From the NCBI GenBank assembly GCA_025359405.1, contig JANYGD010000161.1:1-32691 (forward strand): 32,691 nt of DNA, read 5' to 3'. Positions 1 to 10,466 of this stretch are shown piece after piece (the stretch's first letter is position 1; each line of letters begins with the position of its first letter). Source of the stretch: Methylotenera sp. Its GTDB lineage: Bacteria > Pseudomonadota > Gammaproteobacteria > Burkholderiales > Methylophilaceae. Made by a program: the position numbers and the translations under genes. A model generated the notes under the pieces. It was given only the letters and a program-made list of their open reading frames with translations. It searched no databases and was not told the DNA's origin.

Positions 1-1
1 T

Positions 2-49
2 ATGCGTCAAGATGAGCCGGGTGTAGAATTGGCGAAAGTGTTTGCTTAA
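2..49 (+). CDS. C-terminal fragment of an upstream CDS (…MRQDEPGVELAKVFA*), identity unknown
   Basis: Open frame from the window edge ending in TAA at 47-49, followed by an AAGGA-like SD for hemB. Confidence 0.35.
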   Translation: MRQDEPGVELAKVFA

Positions 50-57
50 AGGATTAA

Positions 58-1074
<1,017 letters not shown>

Positions 1075-1086
1075 TTAGAGTCTAAC

Positions 1087-1605
1087 GTGACAATTGTTGA
1101 GTTAATTAATCAAATTGATAAGGCATTTGATGGGGCAGAGCATTCTGAAACCTCTTTGCGGCAGTTTGTTCTGACAAATAAATTCGGTTTGTCACGGGAT
1201 ATAACTGACAGCGAATGGAGTGAAGCAGGAAAAAATAGAGTTGATACTAAGTGGCAAGAGATTCCTGATTCCGAAATTCAAGAGTGCGACAGCATGCTGG
1301 CACACATGGATTCCGTTGAGTTCCGATATTTTTTGCCTGCGTACATGACATATGCTTTAAAAAATTATCAGGAATCAACTTGGGGCAATGATATTTTAAC
1401 TAGCATAATATTTTCTTTGTATCCATCCTCAAAAGAATCTGACTTATATACCTATGGGGTTAGGCAGTTATCATTACTTGATAACAGTCAGCAACTAGCT
1501 ATAGTTGTCTTTCTAAGGTTTGTTGCTTCTTCTGTAGATTATTCTAATAGTGACGCAAATATAGCCTTAGAACGTTATTGGAACAAAGTAATTCGGAATA
1601 TTTGA
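1087..1605 (+). CDS. Hypothetical protein, DUF6714-like
   Basis: GTG-start 172 aa ORF; 'SVEFRYFLPAYMTYAL' core resembles the DUF6714 family (recognised from memory, not searched). Confidence 0.6.
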   Translation: MTIVELINQIDKAFDGAEHSETSLRQFVLTNKFGLSRDITDSEWSEAGKNRVDTKWQEIPDSEIQECDSMLAHMDSVEFRYFLPAYMTYALKNYQESTWGNDILTSIIFSLYPSSKESDLYTYGVRQLSLLDNSQQLAIVVFLRFVASSVDYSNSDANIALERYWNKVIRNI

Positions 1606-1617
1606 GTCACCATTTCG

Positions 1618-1815
1618 CCTCTAGGCGAGTTTCTTTCTTTTGCTTAGCCAAAAGAAAGAAACCAAAGAAAAGGCTACCCCGCTGCCGCTTGTTTCCTTCG
1701 GTCTTAGCGCCGCATCTGGGCGGCTGTGGAACTCGCGCTTTCAGCACTCAAACAGTCCTCGCCGCTTATCCATCTGCCGCTCAAGCCGAAGGCGCGGCAA
1801 GGGGATTTAAAGTCA
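1618..1815. repeat. Dispersed intergenic repeat with a perfect 14-bp hairpin (GTTTCTTTCTTTTG-cttagc-CAAAAGAAAGAAAC)
   Basis: Hairpin arms 1629-1642 and 1649-1662; the stretch through 'ggctgtggaactcgcgctt…actcaaacagtcctcgccg' resembles intergenic repeats known from many proteobacterial genomes. Confidence 0.55.
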
Positions 1816-1833
1816 CAACCATACGAACCTGAC

Positions 1834-1904
1834 GAAAGTCGGAATCCAGTGACTTTGGTATGAGAAATTAAGTCGCTGGATTCCGTGTCAAGCACGGAAT
1901 GACA
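1834..1904. repeat. Palindromic dispersed repeat (GGAATCCAGTGACTT / AAGTCGCTGGATTCC, plus ATTCCGTG-tcaag-CACGGAAT)
   Basis: Inverted arms 1841-1855 and 1870-1884 (14/15 match); nested perfect 8-bp stem at 1880-1900. Confidence 0.6.
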
Positions 1905-1907
1905 AAT

Positions 1908-1958
1908 AATAGATGCTCTACACACTAATATATTCATACGTCTTCCAGAGCATCTATT
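1908..1958 (-). terminator. Candidate terminator hairpin for the minus-strand gene ending at 1959
   Basis: 12-bp perfect stem AATAGATGCTCT (1908-1919) / AGAGCATCTATT (1947-1958) directly after the minus-strand stop codon. Confidence 0.5.
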
Positions 1959-2582
1959 TTAAGTGTTTAAAAGCACTTGTAAGTCCGTAATATCTGCTCG
2001 TTCTGCATTGCTGCCATCACTGGTTTTCTTTGTCGCAACGCGCATATCATCAACGTCAAACACGCTCAATTTTTGTAAGCCGAGTTCAGTTTCTAAGGTA
2101 AATACAGGTACGGTTTTGCGGACTTTTTCTTTTTTTTCTTTGCTGGGTTTATCCGATATTCGATATGATTTTTCGCTGCTATCAAACGGAATTTGCTGGT
2201 TAAGCAGAAACATTTCCACGTCTTTTGCGCTATCGGCAAATAAGTGAATATCCGTTTGCGAGAATTTCCCTGCGCTGCCATCTAGCACGCTGCCAGTGAG
2301 ATGCGGGTTAAAGTGCTCGAACAACTGCATGGTAACAAGCGCGGTTTTGCGCAGTTTTTCTAACTCTAGCGGTTGTTCATCGGCGTTAAAAATTTCGTGG
2401 TAAAGCCTAATTTCTTCTTCAATTTCGGCGTTGGTGGGTAGCACGCTGCTCTCACTTACGCCTAACTGTTTGCCCGCTTTTTTCTTAGCAAAGGCAAAGT
2501 CATGTATGCCGTCTTCCGCCATCATACGCGCGGCTTGCTGGGCGATGAGTTGCCGAATGTGATCTAAATTTTCACGTGCCAT
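1959..2582 (-). CDS. Hypothetical protein with a nucleotidyltransferase-like segment
   Basis: 207 aa; 'LTGSVLDGSAGKFSQTDIHLFADSAKDVEMFLL' resembles the GS…D.D.HLF signature of nucleotidyltransferase-fold proteins. Confidence 0.6.
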   Translation of the reverse strand: MARENLDHIRQLIAQQAARMMAEDGIHDFAFAKKKAGKQLGVSESSVLPTNAEIEEEIRLYHEIFNADEQPLELEKLRKTALVTMQLFEHFNPHLTGSVLDGSAGKFSQTDIHLFADSAKDVEMFLLNQQIPFDSSEKSYRISDKPSKEKKEKVRKTVPVFTLETELGLQKLSVFDVDDMRVATKKTSDGSNAERADITDLQVLLNT

Positions 2583-2613
2583 GATGCCGAAAATAAAACT
2601 TCAAAAATAAAGT

Positions 2614-5115
2614 TTAAAAACCTGAAGGATTCAATACCTGTGATGCGGGGTCGTCATTCTTCCCACTACGATTGTTAACGCTTGGGGGCTTGGGACGCTC
2701 TTCATTTGGCCTTTGCGTAGCGGTGTTATTTTGAGACTGCTCAGGTGGATGCGGCTGCAACGGGTTATCTGAGATGCTGTTAGGGAACGCGCTTTCAGGA
2801 AAATCTGCAGCCGTCGGCTCTTCCATTGGCGGTAGAATAGTTTCTATCGCGGGAGGCGGGTTTTCCTGATAAAAATATTCGTATATGCCTTCTTCATCCT
2901 CATTCACAAGTATGCCTAATAGTGCGTCAATTTTCACTTGCATGACACCATCAGGCACGCTGTAAGGCACGTCTGGCATGCCATTTAGAGCAGTTGCCAT
3001 GTAGCGTATCCAAATTGGCAGTGCAGCTTTGCCGCCCGTTTCATCTCTGCCTAGCGAGCGCGGTTGGTCAAAGCCTATCCACGCAATGGCGACCTGTTTG
3101 GGATTAAAGCCAGCAAACCAGGCATCCACTTGATTATTCGTAGTGCCGGTTTTGCCGGCCAAATCTTGCCGGCCGAGTACTTTCGCCTTGATAGCCGTGC
3201 CTTTTGCCACCACGTCTTGCATGATAGAAGTCATCAAAAAGGCGTTGCGCGCATCAATCACTCTTGGTGCGTCTTTTCCGGCTTGTTGGTAGTGCATTTC
3301 TTCAATCACTTTGCCATTGCTGTCGGTAATTTTGCTAATAAGATGCGGCGTAATGCGATAGCCGCCATTGGCAAATACCGCGTAGGCACCCGCCATGCCC
3401 CACGGCGTAACGGCACCAGCACCCAGCGCCATGGTTAAATAGGCAGGATGATCTTTACGTGAAAAGCCAAATTTGGTGATGTAATCCTGTGCATAAAGTG
3501 GCCCGATTTTTTGCAGTACACGAATCGACACCATGTTTTTTGATTTGGTCAGTGCTGTGCGTAAGCGAATGGGTCCGTCATATTTATTATCGAAATTTTT
3601 TGGTGCCCAATCTTTATCACTACCTAGTTCGCTGGCTGTCATCGATATTGGCTCATCTTCAACAATGGTGGCAGGCGTAAAGCCCTTTTCTAAAGCTGCA
3701 GAATAGACAAACGGTTTAAAGCTAGAGCCCGGCTGACGCCAAGCTTGAGTCACATGGTTAAATTTACTTTTGTTATAGTCAAAGCCGCCTACTAATGCGG
3801 TCACAGCGCCATCTTGTGGGTCAAGCGCCACCAATGCAGATTCAACCTGCGGTAATTGCACAATTATCCATTCATTTTGGCTTTTAATGACACGTACGAC
3901 CGAACCAGCTTTTATTTTATGGTTTTTAGGGTCTTTATCAGCCAGGTTTTTTTGCAACAAACTTAAGCCTGTGCCGCTAATATCAAGGCTTTCATCATTT
4001 TTGGTATACACTTTGACAGATTTTGCTGAAACATCGGTGACGATGGCAGGTACGAAACCGTTATATTCCTCAATATCGTCCAAAGCCAATTGCAAGCCTT
4101 CAACAAGATTGGTCGATTTGAGTTGGTTTAAATCAATATTTTTTTCTGGTTTTTGATAACCTTGGCGACGTTGGTATTCTAAAATACCTTGCAAAACTGC
4201 GCTGTTAGCCGCTTCTTGATTAGCTTTTTTAATGGTGGTGTATACCTTCATGCCGCTACTGTAAATAGCATCTTGATAGCGCTCATAAAGCATTTGGCGC
4301 ACAATTTCTGCCACATAATCTGCAGCAAAATCGCGCGATTGTTTAGAGGCTTTGAATATTAATTTTTGTTGTAAAGCTGCGCTGTAACTGGCTTGATTTA
4401 TCATGCCATAACGAACCATATCAGATAATACCGCGTGTTGCCTTTCCGTGGCGCGTTTAGGGTTGATGTAAGGGTTGTAGCCAGAAGGCGCTTTTGGTAA
4501 GCCTGCCAGCAGCGCAGATTCGGCCAATGTCAGCTTATTTAAAGGTTTACCATAATATACTTGGGAGGCAGCTGCAAAGCCATACGCCCGTTGACCTAAA
4601 TAGATTTGATTTAAATAAAGCTCAAAAATTTGATCTTTAGATAAAGCTTTTTCAATTTTCATCGCCAATAAAGCTTCTTTCACTTTAGTCACAATGTCGC
4701 GTTTTCCGCCAGGCACGGTGAAAAAGTTTTTAGCCACTTGCATGGTAATCGTACTTGCACCTTCGTGGGCTTTACCGATCAGATTGTCTTTAATTGCACG
4801 TAATACTCCAGTAGTGTCTACCCCGTGGTGTTCATAAAAACGCCTGTCTTCAATTGCTAAAACCGCATTTTTTAAATTTTGTGGCACATCTTGAATTTTC
4901 ACAAGAGCACGCCGCTCTTCGCCAAATTCACTAATTAAGTAGCCATCGGCTGAATAAACACGCAGCGGAAGTTTGGGTTGATAGTTAGTAAGTGCTTCTA
5001 ATGAAGGTAGCGTTGGATAAATGAGTGTGATGGCGAGCGCTGAGAGTGCAGCCAGCGTAAGCCCACCAACAACGACAAATAGTATGAGGAAGTGCCACCA
5101 CTTTTTTGGAGTCAT
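2614..5115 (-). CDS. mrcA: Penicillin-binding protein 1A (transglycosylase/transpeptidase)
   Basis: 833 aa; GT51 motifs (AIEDRRFYEHHGVD, GASTITMQVAKNFF) and transpeptidase motifs (RQPGSSFKPFVY, SKN, KTGTTNNQVDAWFAGF). Confidence 0.96.
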   Translation of the reverse strand: MTPKKWWHFLILFVVVGGLTLAALSALAITLIYPTLPSLEALTNYQPKLPLRVYSADGYLISEFGEERRALVKIQDVPQNLKNAVLAIEDRRFYEHHGVDTTGVLRAIKDNLIGKAHEGASTITMQVAKNFFTVPGGKRDIVTKVKEALLAMKIEKALSKDQIFELYLNQIYLGQRAYGFAAASQVYYGKPLNKLTLAESALLAGLPKAPSGYNPYINPKRATERQHAVLSDMVRYGMINQASYSAALQQKLIFKASKQSRDFAADYVAEIVRQMLYERYQDAIYSSGMKVYTTIKKANQEAANSAVLQGILEYQRRQGYQKPEKNIDLNQLKSTNLVEGLQLALDDIEEYNGFVPAIVTDVSAKSVKVYTKNDESLDISGTGLSLLQKNLADKDPKNHKIKAGSVVRVIKSQNEWIIVQLPQVESALVALDPQDGAVTALVGGFDYNKSKFNHVTQAWRQPGSSFKPFVYSAALEKGFTPATIVEDEPISMTASELGSDKDWAPKNFDNKYDGPIRLRTALTKSKNMVSIRVLQKIGPLYAQDYITKFGFSRKDHPAYLTMALGAGAVTPWGMAGAYAVFANGGYRITPHLISKITDSNGKVIEEMHYQQAGKDAPRVIDARNAFLMTSIMQDVVAKGTAIKAKVLGRQDLAGKTGTTNNQVDAWFAGFNPKQVAIAWIGFDQPRSLGRDETGGKAALPIWIRYMATALNGMPDVPYSVPDGVMQVKIDALLGILVNEDEEGIYEYFYQENPPPAIETILPPMEEPTAADFPESAFPNSISDNPLQPHPPEQSQNNTATQRPNEERPKPPSVNNRSGKNDDPASQVLNPSGF

Positions 5116-5402
5116 AAAGGGACTTTAACGAGTTGAATCATGCTTAATTGCAGTATTTGGGACAATGTATAAGCTTATGCCAATTAACTAAAACTTAGAA
5201 GACAATATTAATTATATAAAATAACAAAGAAATTACTATTGATTATATAGACTGTATTAAAAATGGTACATTAGTGGTAAAAGTGGCTTTTTAATAAATT
5301 TAAAATAAAAATTTGCTTTACAGGGCGATAAGTTGTTGCTAGGATTTAATGTAATTTATCACTATTGTGCATAACTAACGAATATTGAAAGAGAATTTTA
5401 AT

Positions 5403-6473
5403 TTGAAATTCGATTTTTTTAATGAAAGTACACCGCCTCTAATTGGGGTTGATATAAGTACTTCAGCCGTCAAAATGGTAGAGCTCTCATCCTCGGGCAA
5501 GGGTACTTATCGCCTTGAGGGTTACTCTATAGCCGCTATCCCTAAAGATGCGATAGTAGATGGCAATGTCTCGGGATTAGAACAGGTTTCTGACGCTGTT
5601 AAGCTAGCATGGAAATTATTGGGTTCGCGCGAAAAGCGTACAGCGCTTGCTTTGCCTTCTGCGGCAGTGATTACAAAAAAAGTGTTGATGTCTGCCGATT
5701 TGCGTGAAATGGATATGGAAGCACAAGTCGAAGCTGAGGCGAATCAGTATATTCCTTTCCCCTTGGAGGAAGTGAATATCGATTTTCAGGTAATAGGCCC
5801 TTCTTCTAGTAATGCTGATGAAGTTGAGGTGTTGATTGCAGCAGCACGTAAAGAAAAAATTGAAGACCGTGTCGCGGCAGCCGAGGACGCTGGCCTTAAA
5901 GTAACAGTGATGGATGTGGATACATATGCCACAGAAGCCGCATATGGCCTTATTTCGAATCAGTTGCCCAATGCAGGTAAAGATCAAACCGTGATGATTG
6001 TGGATATTGGCGCTGTGATGATGCATATCAATGTATTGCATAACAACACCTCAATTTATACGCGCGAGCAAGCGTTCGGTGGTGGACAGTTAACACAAGA
6101 AATCCAACGTCGTTTTGGCTTATCAGTTGAAGAGGCCGAAATTGCAAAACGTAAGGGTGGCTTGCCTGAGAGCTACGACAATGAAGTGTTGCAACCATTT
6201 ATGCAATCGATGTCGACCGAAGTGGCACGAGCGCTACAATTTTTTACTAGCTCTACACAATATAATCGTGTTGATCACATATTACTTGCGGGTGGTTGTG
6301 CTGCGATTCCTGCGATTGATGTGATGGTGCAAGATCGTACACAGGTGAATACCATCGTCGCGAATCCTTTTCAATCAATGTCATTAGGTTCCAGAGTGAA
6401 ACAGCAGCAAGTCGCAATTGACGCGCCTGCGTTGATTATCGCCTGTGGCCTTGCAATGCGTGGGGTGGATTAA
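5403..6473 (+). CDS. pilM: Type IV pilus assembly protein PilM
   Basis: 'PPLIGVDISTSAVKMVEL' N-terminus, actin-like ATPase; first gene of pilMNOPQ. TTG start at 5403 preferred over TTG at 5385 because GAAAGAGA lies just upstream. Confidence 0.93.
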   Translation: MKFDFFNESTPPLIGVDISTSAVKMVELSSSGKGTYRLEGYSIAAIPKDAIVDGNVSGLEQVSDAVKLAWKLLGSREKRTALALPSAAVITKKVLMSADLREMDMEAQVEAEANQYIPFPLEEVNIDFQVIGPSSSNADEVEVLIAAARKEKIEDRVAAAEDAGLKVTVMDVDTYATEAAYGLISNQLPNAGKDQTVMIVDIGAVMMHINVLHNNTSIYTREQAFGGGQLTQEIQRRFGLSVEEAEIAKRKGGLPESYDNEVLQPFMQSMSTEVARALQFFTSSTQYNRVDHILLAGGCAAIPAIDVMVQDRTQVNTIVANPFQSMSLGSRVKQQQVAIDAPALIIACGLAMRGVD

Positions 6474-6475
6474 TC

Positions 6476-7060
6476 ATGATGCGCATTAATTTATTACCAC
6501 ATCGTCAATTAAAACGTGCTGAGAGGCAACGTCAGTTTGGGCTGATGGCGCTGATGGCAGCCGTAGCGGCAAGTGCCGTGGTATTTTCAGGTTGGACATT
6601 TCTCGGTGCACAAAAATCGTCCCAACTGGAAAGAAATGGTCGTCTAGAAAAAGCAATTTCCAGCCTAGACAAAGAAATTGCAGATATTAAAGATTTAAAA
6701 GATCAAATCAATAATGTGCTGGAACGTAAACGAGTTGTTGAAAACTTACAAACCAACCGTAGTCAAGCGGTGGTGATTTTGGATGAGCTGACACGCCAAT
6801 TGCCTGAGGGCTTGTATCTTAAAAGCATTAAACAGGTGGGTAATTTAATTACATTAGAAGGCGTTGCAGATACCAATGCGCGTGTCGCGACGCTGGTCAG
6901 AAACTTAAGCGTTTCGAATTGGATGGAATCGCCAAACCTTGTGGAAATTCAATCAGCAACTGTGAATAACATCAAGCAAAATAATTTTACGCTTACGGTG
7001 AGTTTAAAAGCGCAAAAAGTGGAAGAAGCGCCCAATAAGAAAAAGATGGGAGCTAAGTAA
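6476..7060 (+). CDS. pilN: Type IV pilus assembly protein PilN
   Basis: 'MRINLLPHRQLKRAERQRQFG' N-terminus, single TM; operon position. Confidence 0.94.
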   Translation: MMRINLLPHRQLKRAERQRQFGLMALMAAVAASAVVFSGWTFLGAQKSSQLERNGRLEKAISSLDKEIADIKDLKDQINNVLERKRVVENLQTNRSQAVVILDELTRQLPEGLYLKSIKQVGNLITLEGVADTNARVATLVRNLSVSNWMESPNLVEIQSATVNNIKQNNFTLTVSLKAQKVEEAPNKKKMGAK

Positions 7061-7695
7061 TGAAATTAGATGATTTTAATAATATAGATTTTAAAAATAC
7101 AGGCAGTATGCCAATGCCTGTTAAGTTGGTGTTGTTGAGCGTTCTATTTTTGATCTTAGTGGGCCTTGGTTATTGGTTCTTGTGGAGCGACCAAATTGCT
7201 GATATTGATCAAGCAAAAGCCAAAGAACAAGAATTGAGACAAGTGTTTTTAACTAAAAAAGCGCAAGCCATTAAGGTAGAAGCTTATAAGCAGCAAATGT
7301 TGGATATTGAAAAAACTTTTGGCGCCTTGTTAAAACAATTGCCAGATAAATCGCAAATGGATGGTTTATTAACCGATATTAACCAAGCGGGTTTGGGTCG
7401 GGGCTTAGAGTTTGAGTTGTTTAAACCAGGCCAAGAAACCGTGGCAGATTTTTATGCCGAGATGCCAATTCAGATTAAAATTAAGGGTAATTACCATGAT
7501 ATTGGTGCGTTTGCGACCGATATTTCAAAATTATCACGAATTGTTACTTTAAACGATTTATCAATCGCGCCAATGAGTAAAGATGCAAAAGATAGCGTGC
7601 TTGCAATGGAAGCGACTGCAAAAACTTATCGTTATTTAGATTCTTCGGAAGTGGCGGCTAAAAAAGCGGCTGCAATGAAAGATAAGCAGAAATGA
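7060..7695 (+). CDS. pilO: Type IV pilus assembly protein PilO
   Basis: Single TM followed by coiled coil; overlaps the pilN stop; operon position. Confidence 0.94.
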   Translation: MKLDDFNNIDFKNTGSMPMPVKLVLLSVLFLILVGLGYWFLWSDQIADIDQAKAKEQELRQVFLTKKAQAIKVEAYKQQMLDIEKTFGALLKQLPDKSQMDGLLTDINQAGLGRGLEFELFKPGQETVADFYAEMPIQIKIKGNYHDIGAFATDISKLSRIVTLNDLSIAPMSKDAKDSVLAMEATAKTYRYLDSSEVAAKKAAAMKDKQK

Positions 7696-8228
7696 TGACT
7701 AAATATTTAATAGGATCTAACTTACTGCTAAAGCTTGTATTTATTGCTTCATTAAGTCTTATTCTTGTGGCCTGCAGTGGTGACAAGGGTGACGATCTCG
7801 ACAAATTTATGGCTACTGCTGCCAATGACATGGGCAAAGGTGTAGAGCCCTTGCCAGAGGTGTTACCTTATACACCCCTACAATATAATGCCGATGGAAC
7901 TTTATCAGACCCTTTCAAAGCGCGTAAAGCGGCCAATAAAGCAGGTGCTTTGCAACCCAACACTAATCGCCCCAAAGAAGCACTAGAGGCTTATCCGCTA
8001 GAAAGTTTGAAATATGTAGGCATGATGAGCAAAAGTAAACTTACTTATGCGCTAATTAAAACGCCAGATAACACTGTGCAACAAGTGAAGGTGGGTAATT
8101 ATATTGGCCCTAATTTTGGCTTGGTGACAAAAATTGACGAAACTGCAATAGCGCTTAAAGAAATTATCCAAGATGACTTAACTGGCGATTGGGTAGAACG
8201 TACTGCTAGTATTAATCTGCAAGAATAA
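7692..8228 (+). CDS. pilP: Type IV pilus assembly lipoprotein PilP
   Basis: Lipobox LILVAC; 'LESLKYVGMM' and 'VKVGNYIGPNFGLVTKI' PilP motifs; overlaps the pilO end. Confidence 0.94.
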   Translation: MMTKYLIGSNLLLKLVFIASLSLILVACSGDKGDDLDKFMATAANDMGKGVEPLPEVLPYTPLQYNADGTLSDPFKARKAANKAGALQPNTNRPKEALEAYPLESLKYVGMMSKSKLTYALIKTPDNTVQQVKVGNYIGPNFGLVTKIDETAIALKEIIQDDLTGDWVERTASINLQE

Positions 8229-10379
8229 ATGATGGGAATGAACATGACTAAAATGATGACAAAACTATTTGCATTAATGCTGCTATTCAGCATAGGCTTA
8301 ATGAGTAATCTATATGCGGCAGATGAAGATTTATTGAGCAATAAAATTGAAAGTATTGATTTTTCCGCACTTTCAGGTGGACGCGTCAGCATTCGCATTC
8401 AAATGAAAGAGGCGCTAGCTAATCCGCCAGCGGGCTTTACCCTAAATAACCCTGCAAGAATCGCCTTAGATTTCCCACAAACTGCGAATGGTTTAGCAAA
8501 AAGTAATATTCCAAGTGAACAAGGCGCGCTTAAAAGCGTGTCTTTGGCACAGGCGAAAGATCGCACACGCATGGTGCTAAATTTATCCAGAAACGTAGCT
8601 TATAACACCGTTTTAAGCGGTAAAGATGTGATTATTACTCTGCAAGGCAGCGAGGCTGCCACTGCAAGCACACCTACAGAAACTCGATTTGCAGAAACGA
8701 AAGCTATAGATTCACAAGAGCACGCTATTTCTAACGTTGATTTTGCTCGCGGAAAAAATGGCGAAGGTCGTGTTATTGTTGATTTATCTGATGCCAATAC
8801 GGGCATTAATATTAAACAAAAGGGCAATTTAATTATCGTTGATTTTGTCAATACGGACGTGCCTGCAGAGTTACAACGTCGCCTGAATGTCATCAATTTT
8901 AATACGCCAGTGTTATATGTAGACACCATGAAACAAGGCAAAAATGGCCGTATGGTGATTGAACCTCAGGGTAGCTGGGAGCAATCGGCCTATCAAGCAG
9001 ATAAAAAATTCATTATTGATGTGCACCAAGTGATTGAAGACCCAAATAAACTGGTTAAAGGTTCAAAACCAGGTTATGCAGGTGAAAAACTATCACTCAA
9101 TTTCCAAAATATCGAGGTGCGTTCTGTGCTGCAAGTAATTGCAGATTTTACTGGCTTAAACATCATTGCTAGTGACACTGTCACCGGCAATTTAACTCTA
9201 AGGTTAAAAGATGTGCCTTGGGATCAAGCCATGGATATTATCATGCAAAACAAAGGCCTGGCGATGCGTAAAGTGGGCAACGTAATTACAGTTGCTCCAG
9301 CAGAAGAAGTAGCTGCTAAAGAAAAAGCCCAGTTAGAAGCAAGTAATGCAATTGAAGATTTGGAGTCTTTACGTACTGAGGTATTTACACTCAAATACCA
9401 AAAAGCAGAGGCGTTTAAAAATATTCTTACCGGCTCCAATTCTAGTGGTGGTGCAAGCGGTCAAAGTAAAAGTATCTTATCTAAACGCGGCAGTGCAATG
9501 TGGGATCCACGAACAAATACCTTATTTATACAAGATACGGCAAAAAAACTTGAAGAAATTCAATCAATTATTAATCAGACAGATGTACCTGTAAGACAAG
9601 TCATGATTGAATCACGCTTGGTGATTGCAGATGATAAATTTGGTAAGGAATTAGGTGCTAGATTTGGTATACAGACTCCCACTTCAGGTTCAAAAGGTAA
9701 TGGTCGATTACAAATCGGTGGCACTATAGGAACTCAACAAGTCGCTCCTCAATTATCACCACTAGCTCAAGTTGGAGCAAATGGGAATGGCTTAAATACT
9801 AATTTACCCGTAACAAATGCATTTGGTACAATCGCCTTTAGCTTGTTTAGGTTGCCTGCAGGTTTGCTACTTAACTTAGAGCTTAGTGCGCTTGAGAGTG
9901 ATAAACGTGGCAAGATTGTGTCTAGTCCACGCGTCACAACTGCTAATCAACAAAAAGCTAAGATTGCTCAAGGTGTTGAGATTGCCTATCAAGAGGCATC
10001 TAGTAGCGGTGCAACTACTACCGCTTTTAAAAAGGCAGAGCTTAGTTTAGAGGTGACGCCACAAATTACACCTGACGATAAAATTATTATGGATTTGGAC
10101 GTTAAAAAGGATAGTTTAGGCGCTGTCGCAGTCAACGGTGCCCCAACGATTAATACACAAAATGTACAAACTCAAGTGTTGGTGGCCAATGGCGAAACGG
10201 CGGTACTAGGCGGTATATACGAGCAAATTGAACGTAATGATGTGGACAAAGTGCCTTTCTTTGGCGATTTGCCAATTATAGGAAATGCGTTCAAACATAG
10301 AACCAAGCAAGATGATAAAACGGAGCTGCTCATTTTTATTACACCAAAAATTATGGACGATAGTCTAGGTCTAAGGTAA
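8229..10379 (+). CDS. pilQ: Type IV pilus secretin PilQ
   Basis: 716 aa; AMIN domains, STN/secretin N-domain, C-terminal secretin signature (VPFFGDLPIIGNAFKHRTKQDDKTELLIFITPKI). Confidence 0.96.
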   Translation: MMGMNMTKMMTKLFALMLLFSIGLMSNLYAADEDLLSNKIESIDFSALSGGRVSIRIQMKEALANPPAGFTLNNPARIALDFPQTANGLAKSNIPSEQGALKSVSLAQAKDRTRMVLNLSRNVAYNTVLSGKDVIITLQGSEAATASTPTETRFAETKAIDSQEHAISNVDFARGKNGEGRVIVDLSDANTGINIKQKGNLIIVDFVNTDVPAELQRRLNVINFNTPVLYVDTMKQGKNGRMVIEPQGSWEQSAYQADKKFIIDVHQVIEDPNKLVKGSKPGYAGEKLSLNFQNIEVRSVLQVIADFTGLNIIASDTVTGNLTLRLKDVPWDQAMDIIMQNKGLAMRKVGNVITVAPAEEVAAKEKAQLEASNAIEDLESLRTEVFTLKYQKAEAFKNILTGSNSSGGASGQSKSILSKRGSAMWDPRTNTLFIQDTAKKLEEIQSIINQTDVPVRQVMIESRLVIADDKFGKELGARFGIQTPTSGSKGNGRLQIGGTIGTQQVAPQLSPLAQVGANGNGLNTNLPVTNAFGTIAFSLFRLPAGLLLNLELSALESDKRGKIVSSPRVTTANQQKAKIAQGVEIAYQEASSSGATTTAFKKAELSLEVTPQITPDDKIIMDLDVKKDSLGAVAVNGAPTINTQNVQTQVLVANGETAVLGGIYEQIERNDVDKVPFFGDLPIIGNAFKHRTKQDDKTELLIFITPKIMDDSLGLR

Positions 10380-10382
10380 TTG

Positions 10383-10402
10383 AAAGTAAAGTAAAGTAAA
10401 GT
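10383..10402. repeat. Pentanucleotide tandem repeat (AAAGT)x4
   Basis: tg-AAAGT-AAAGT-AAAGT-AAAGT-cg immediately after the pilQ stop. Confidence 0.85.
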
Positions 10403-10431
10403 CGAACCTGACAGAACGCTCGCTTTGCCTT

Positions 10432-10463
10432 AAAATGCCTATCATTACTGATAGGCATTTTTT
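10432..10463 (+). terminator. Rho-independent terminator between pilQ and aroK
   Basis: Perfect 13-bp stem AAAATGCCTATCA-ttac-TGATAGGCATTTT followed by TT. Confidence 0.85.
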
Positions 10464-10466
10464 ATT

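Noticed and set aside
1578-1832. 84-aa plus-strand ORF (…VSFFCLAKRKKPKKR…) and the overlapping minus-strand ORF 1704-1937
   Set aside because: Reads through the dispersed repeat and its hairpin; low-complexity basic product, no SD, overlaps the 172-aa ORF end. Best explained as spurious translation of repeat DNA.
5385-5402. Upstream TTG start for pilM
   Set aside because: GAAAGAGA lies between it and TTG 5403 and PilM proteins begin close to 'FDFF…PPLIGVDIS'; the downstream TTG is more likely, although not proven.
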